Source of the DNA: JAJDAT01 sp964344185
GTDB lineage: Bacteria > Nitrospinota > Nitrospinia > Nitrospinales > JAJDAT01
DNA: 64,000 nucleotides
NCBI GenBank assembly: GCA_964344185.1
Contig: CAYFMN010000005.1
Span: 72,718-136,717, forward strand
Reading direction: 5' to 3'
Positions 63,501-64,000 of the stretch are shown here, in pieces. The notes under the pieces were generated by a model. It had not been told where the DNA came from. It saw only the letters and a list, made by a program, of their open reading frames with translations, and made no database searches. The translations under genes and the position numbers were made by a program. How positions within the stretch are numbered: position 1 is the first letter of the stretch; every line of letters begins with the position of its first letter.

Positions 63501-64000
63501 TCGTTCCGTTAATTATAATATCGTTGGTGGTGATTTGAATAGTGTTGCCGGTCGAACTCAACACTTGACTGGCGTCGATGGTAAAATCGCCAGCTCCGTT
63601 GTTATCGACATCGGCGTCGATAGTAACCGCCCCGCCAGTGGTCACATTATGACTTAAAGTGATTCCTGTATTTGCGTTTAAGGTTATACCGCCGCTGGTT
63701 GAAAAAGCAGTTGAGGTTGCGATAGACGATGTCGTTGTTCCGGTGAAAAGGCCGCCTACGTTGATGGTTCCTAAACTAATGGCGGTCGAGCCATTGTCAA
63801 AAGAGGCGGTACCCGATCCCGTAGTAGTGAAGTTGACCGCTCCTGTAATTGCGTTACTGGAATCGAGAGTGATGTTATTACCTGCGACGTCGGTCGTGAA
63901 GCTGGCGGTTCCAGCCACCGTAATCACTCCCGAGTCGGTGATTGTATTGCCCGCCGTAACGGCTAAGTTTTGACCGATATTGACCGTTCCCAGGTTCAGA
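60592..64000 (-). CDS. Giant repetitive TpsA-like exoprotein, 5' part within window (partial)
   Basis: The gene continues through the right edge of the window, so its start lies beyond 64000. The segment holds many copies of the repeat set (SSFTTDVANQSITLSNTS, TLNANAGITLSNNVTSNGAT, GAGDFTIDAGDTL, VTLDNGSTALNMGTI) and several non-repeat inserts (VSTICGAACGLTISGAELFA with two Cys). Larger blocks repeat at about 57900, 61450 and 63600. The plus strand of this region is also open in long frames, which are shadows of the repeats and not genes. Confidence 0.75.

Larger units (their letters stand above)
57860..63700 (-). repeat. Super-repeat blocks in the exoprotein gene
   Basis: A block of the type LNANAGITLNNNITSTGA followed by DVDNNG(V/A)GDFTI recurs at about 57900, 61450 and 63600, with a related copy at the gap near 60560. 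The DNA of the copies is similar but not identical, so they are diverged duplications rather than perfect repeats. Between them are shorter units of about 46 residues. Confidence 0.7.

Noticed and set aside
56550..63973. Long open frames on the plus strand across the exoprotein gene
   Set aside because: They are the reverse complement of repetitive Gly/Thr/Ala-rich coding sequence, have no ribosome sites and no recognisable domains, and follow the same repeat pattern.

Overview
This window is from a chromosome of a diderm (Gram-negative-type) bacterium. Several lipoproteins, a two-partner-secretion outer-membrane transporter, a Tat component and LPS-type sugar genes show the outer membrane. 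Most of the sequence is AT-rich; the giant repetitive exoprotein gene at the right end is visibly more GC-rich. I cannot fix the taxon: a Nitrospinota-like or deltaproteobacterium-like lineage would fit, but this is a weak inference. Two runs of ten N mark scaffold joins, so this is a draft assembly.

Layout. (1) 1-4679, minus: amino-sugar genes (two DegT-type aminotransferases, a sugar epimerase, a hexapeptide acetyltransferase, a Gfo/Idh dehydrogenase), probably making a nucleotide-linked acetamido sugar for surface polysaccharide. (2) 5310-11701, plus: a tightly overlapping cassette (double flavodoxin-fold reductase, enolase-superfamily enzyme, ATP-grasp ligase) followed by a polytopic membrane protein and a polyprenyl-phosphate-type glycosyltransferase. 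(3) 11992-22322, minus: all four tRNA-Ser isoacceptors plus tRNA-Arg(GCG), a lipoprotein, serS, a TPR lipoprotein, gyrA, gyrB and dnaA. DnaA boxes sit in the dnaA-gyrB gap; dnaN and recF are absent. (4) 22323-27710: an accessory island. It holds a compact structured RNA candidate with an anti-Shine-Dalgarno loop, small phage-like genes, a tail-fibre-like gene, a response regulator, and a lambda-like switch (S24 repressor with palindromic operators, terminator, sigma-region-4-like regulator).

(5) 27748-37794: a membrane protein, etfB, a radical SAM protein, a tri-haem cytochrome, a STAND-type NTPase with pentapeptide repeats, tRNA-Asn, and a lipoprotein made of three CycH-like domains. (6) 38572-44742, plus: an operon of CHAT-TPR lipoprotein, CHASE2 adenylate cyclase and FecR-like protein, suggesting envelope sensing. 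(7) 44973-49624: small envelope proteins, a receiver-less CheB, a UPF0104-type membrane protein, ribF and tatB. (8) 49693-53122, minus: a modular fibre-like protein (phage-tail-like N-terminus, discoidin-like and LamG-like modules) split by a frameshift and homologous to the island gene at 24083. (9) 53513-64000, minus: a TpsB transporter and its probable substrate, a giant repetitive TpsA-like exoprotein that runs off the window and holds both assembly gaps.

The segments most likely to repay work are the structured RNA at 22860-22973, the phage-like switch, the CHAT/cyclase/FecR operon with the nearby two-partner secretion pair, and the reductase/enolase/ATP-grasp cassette.
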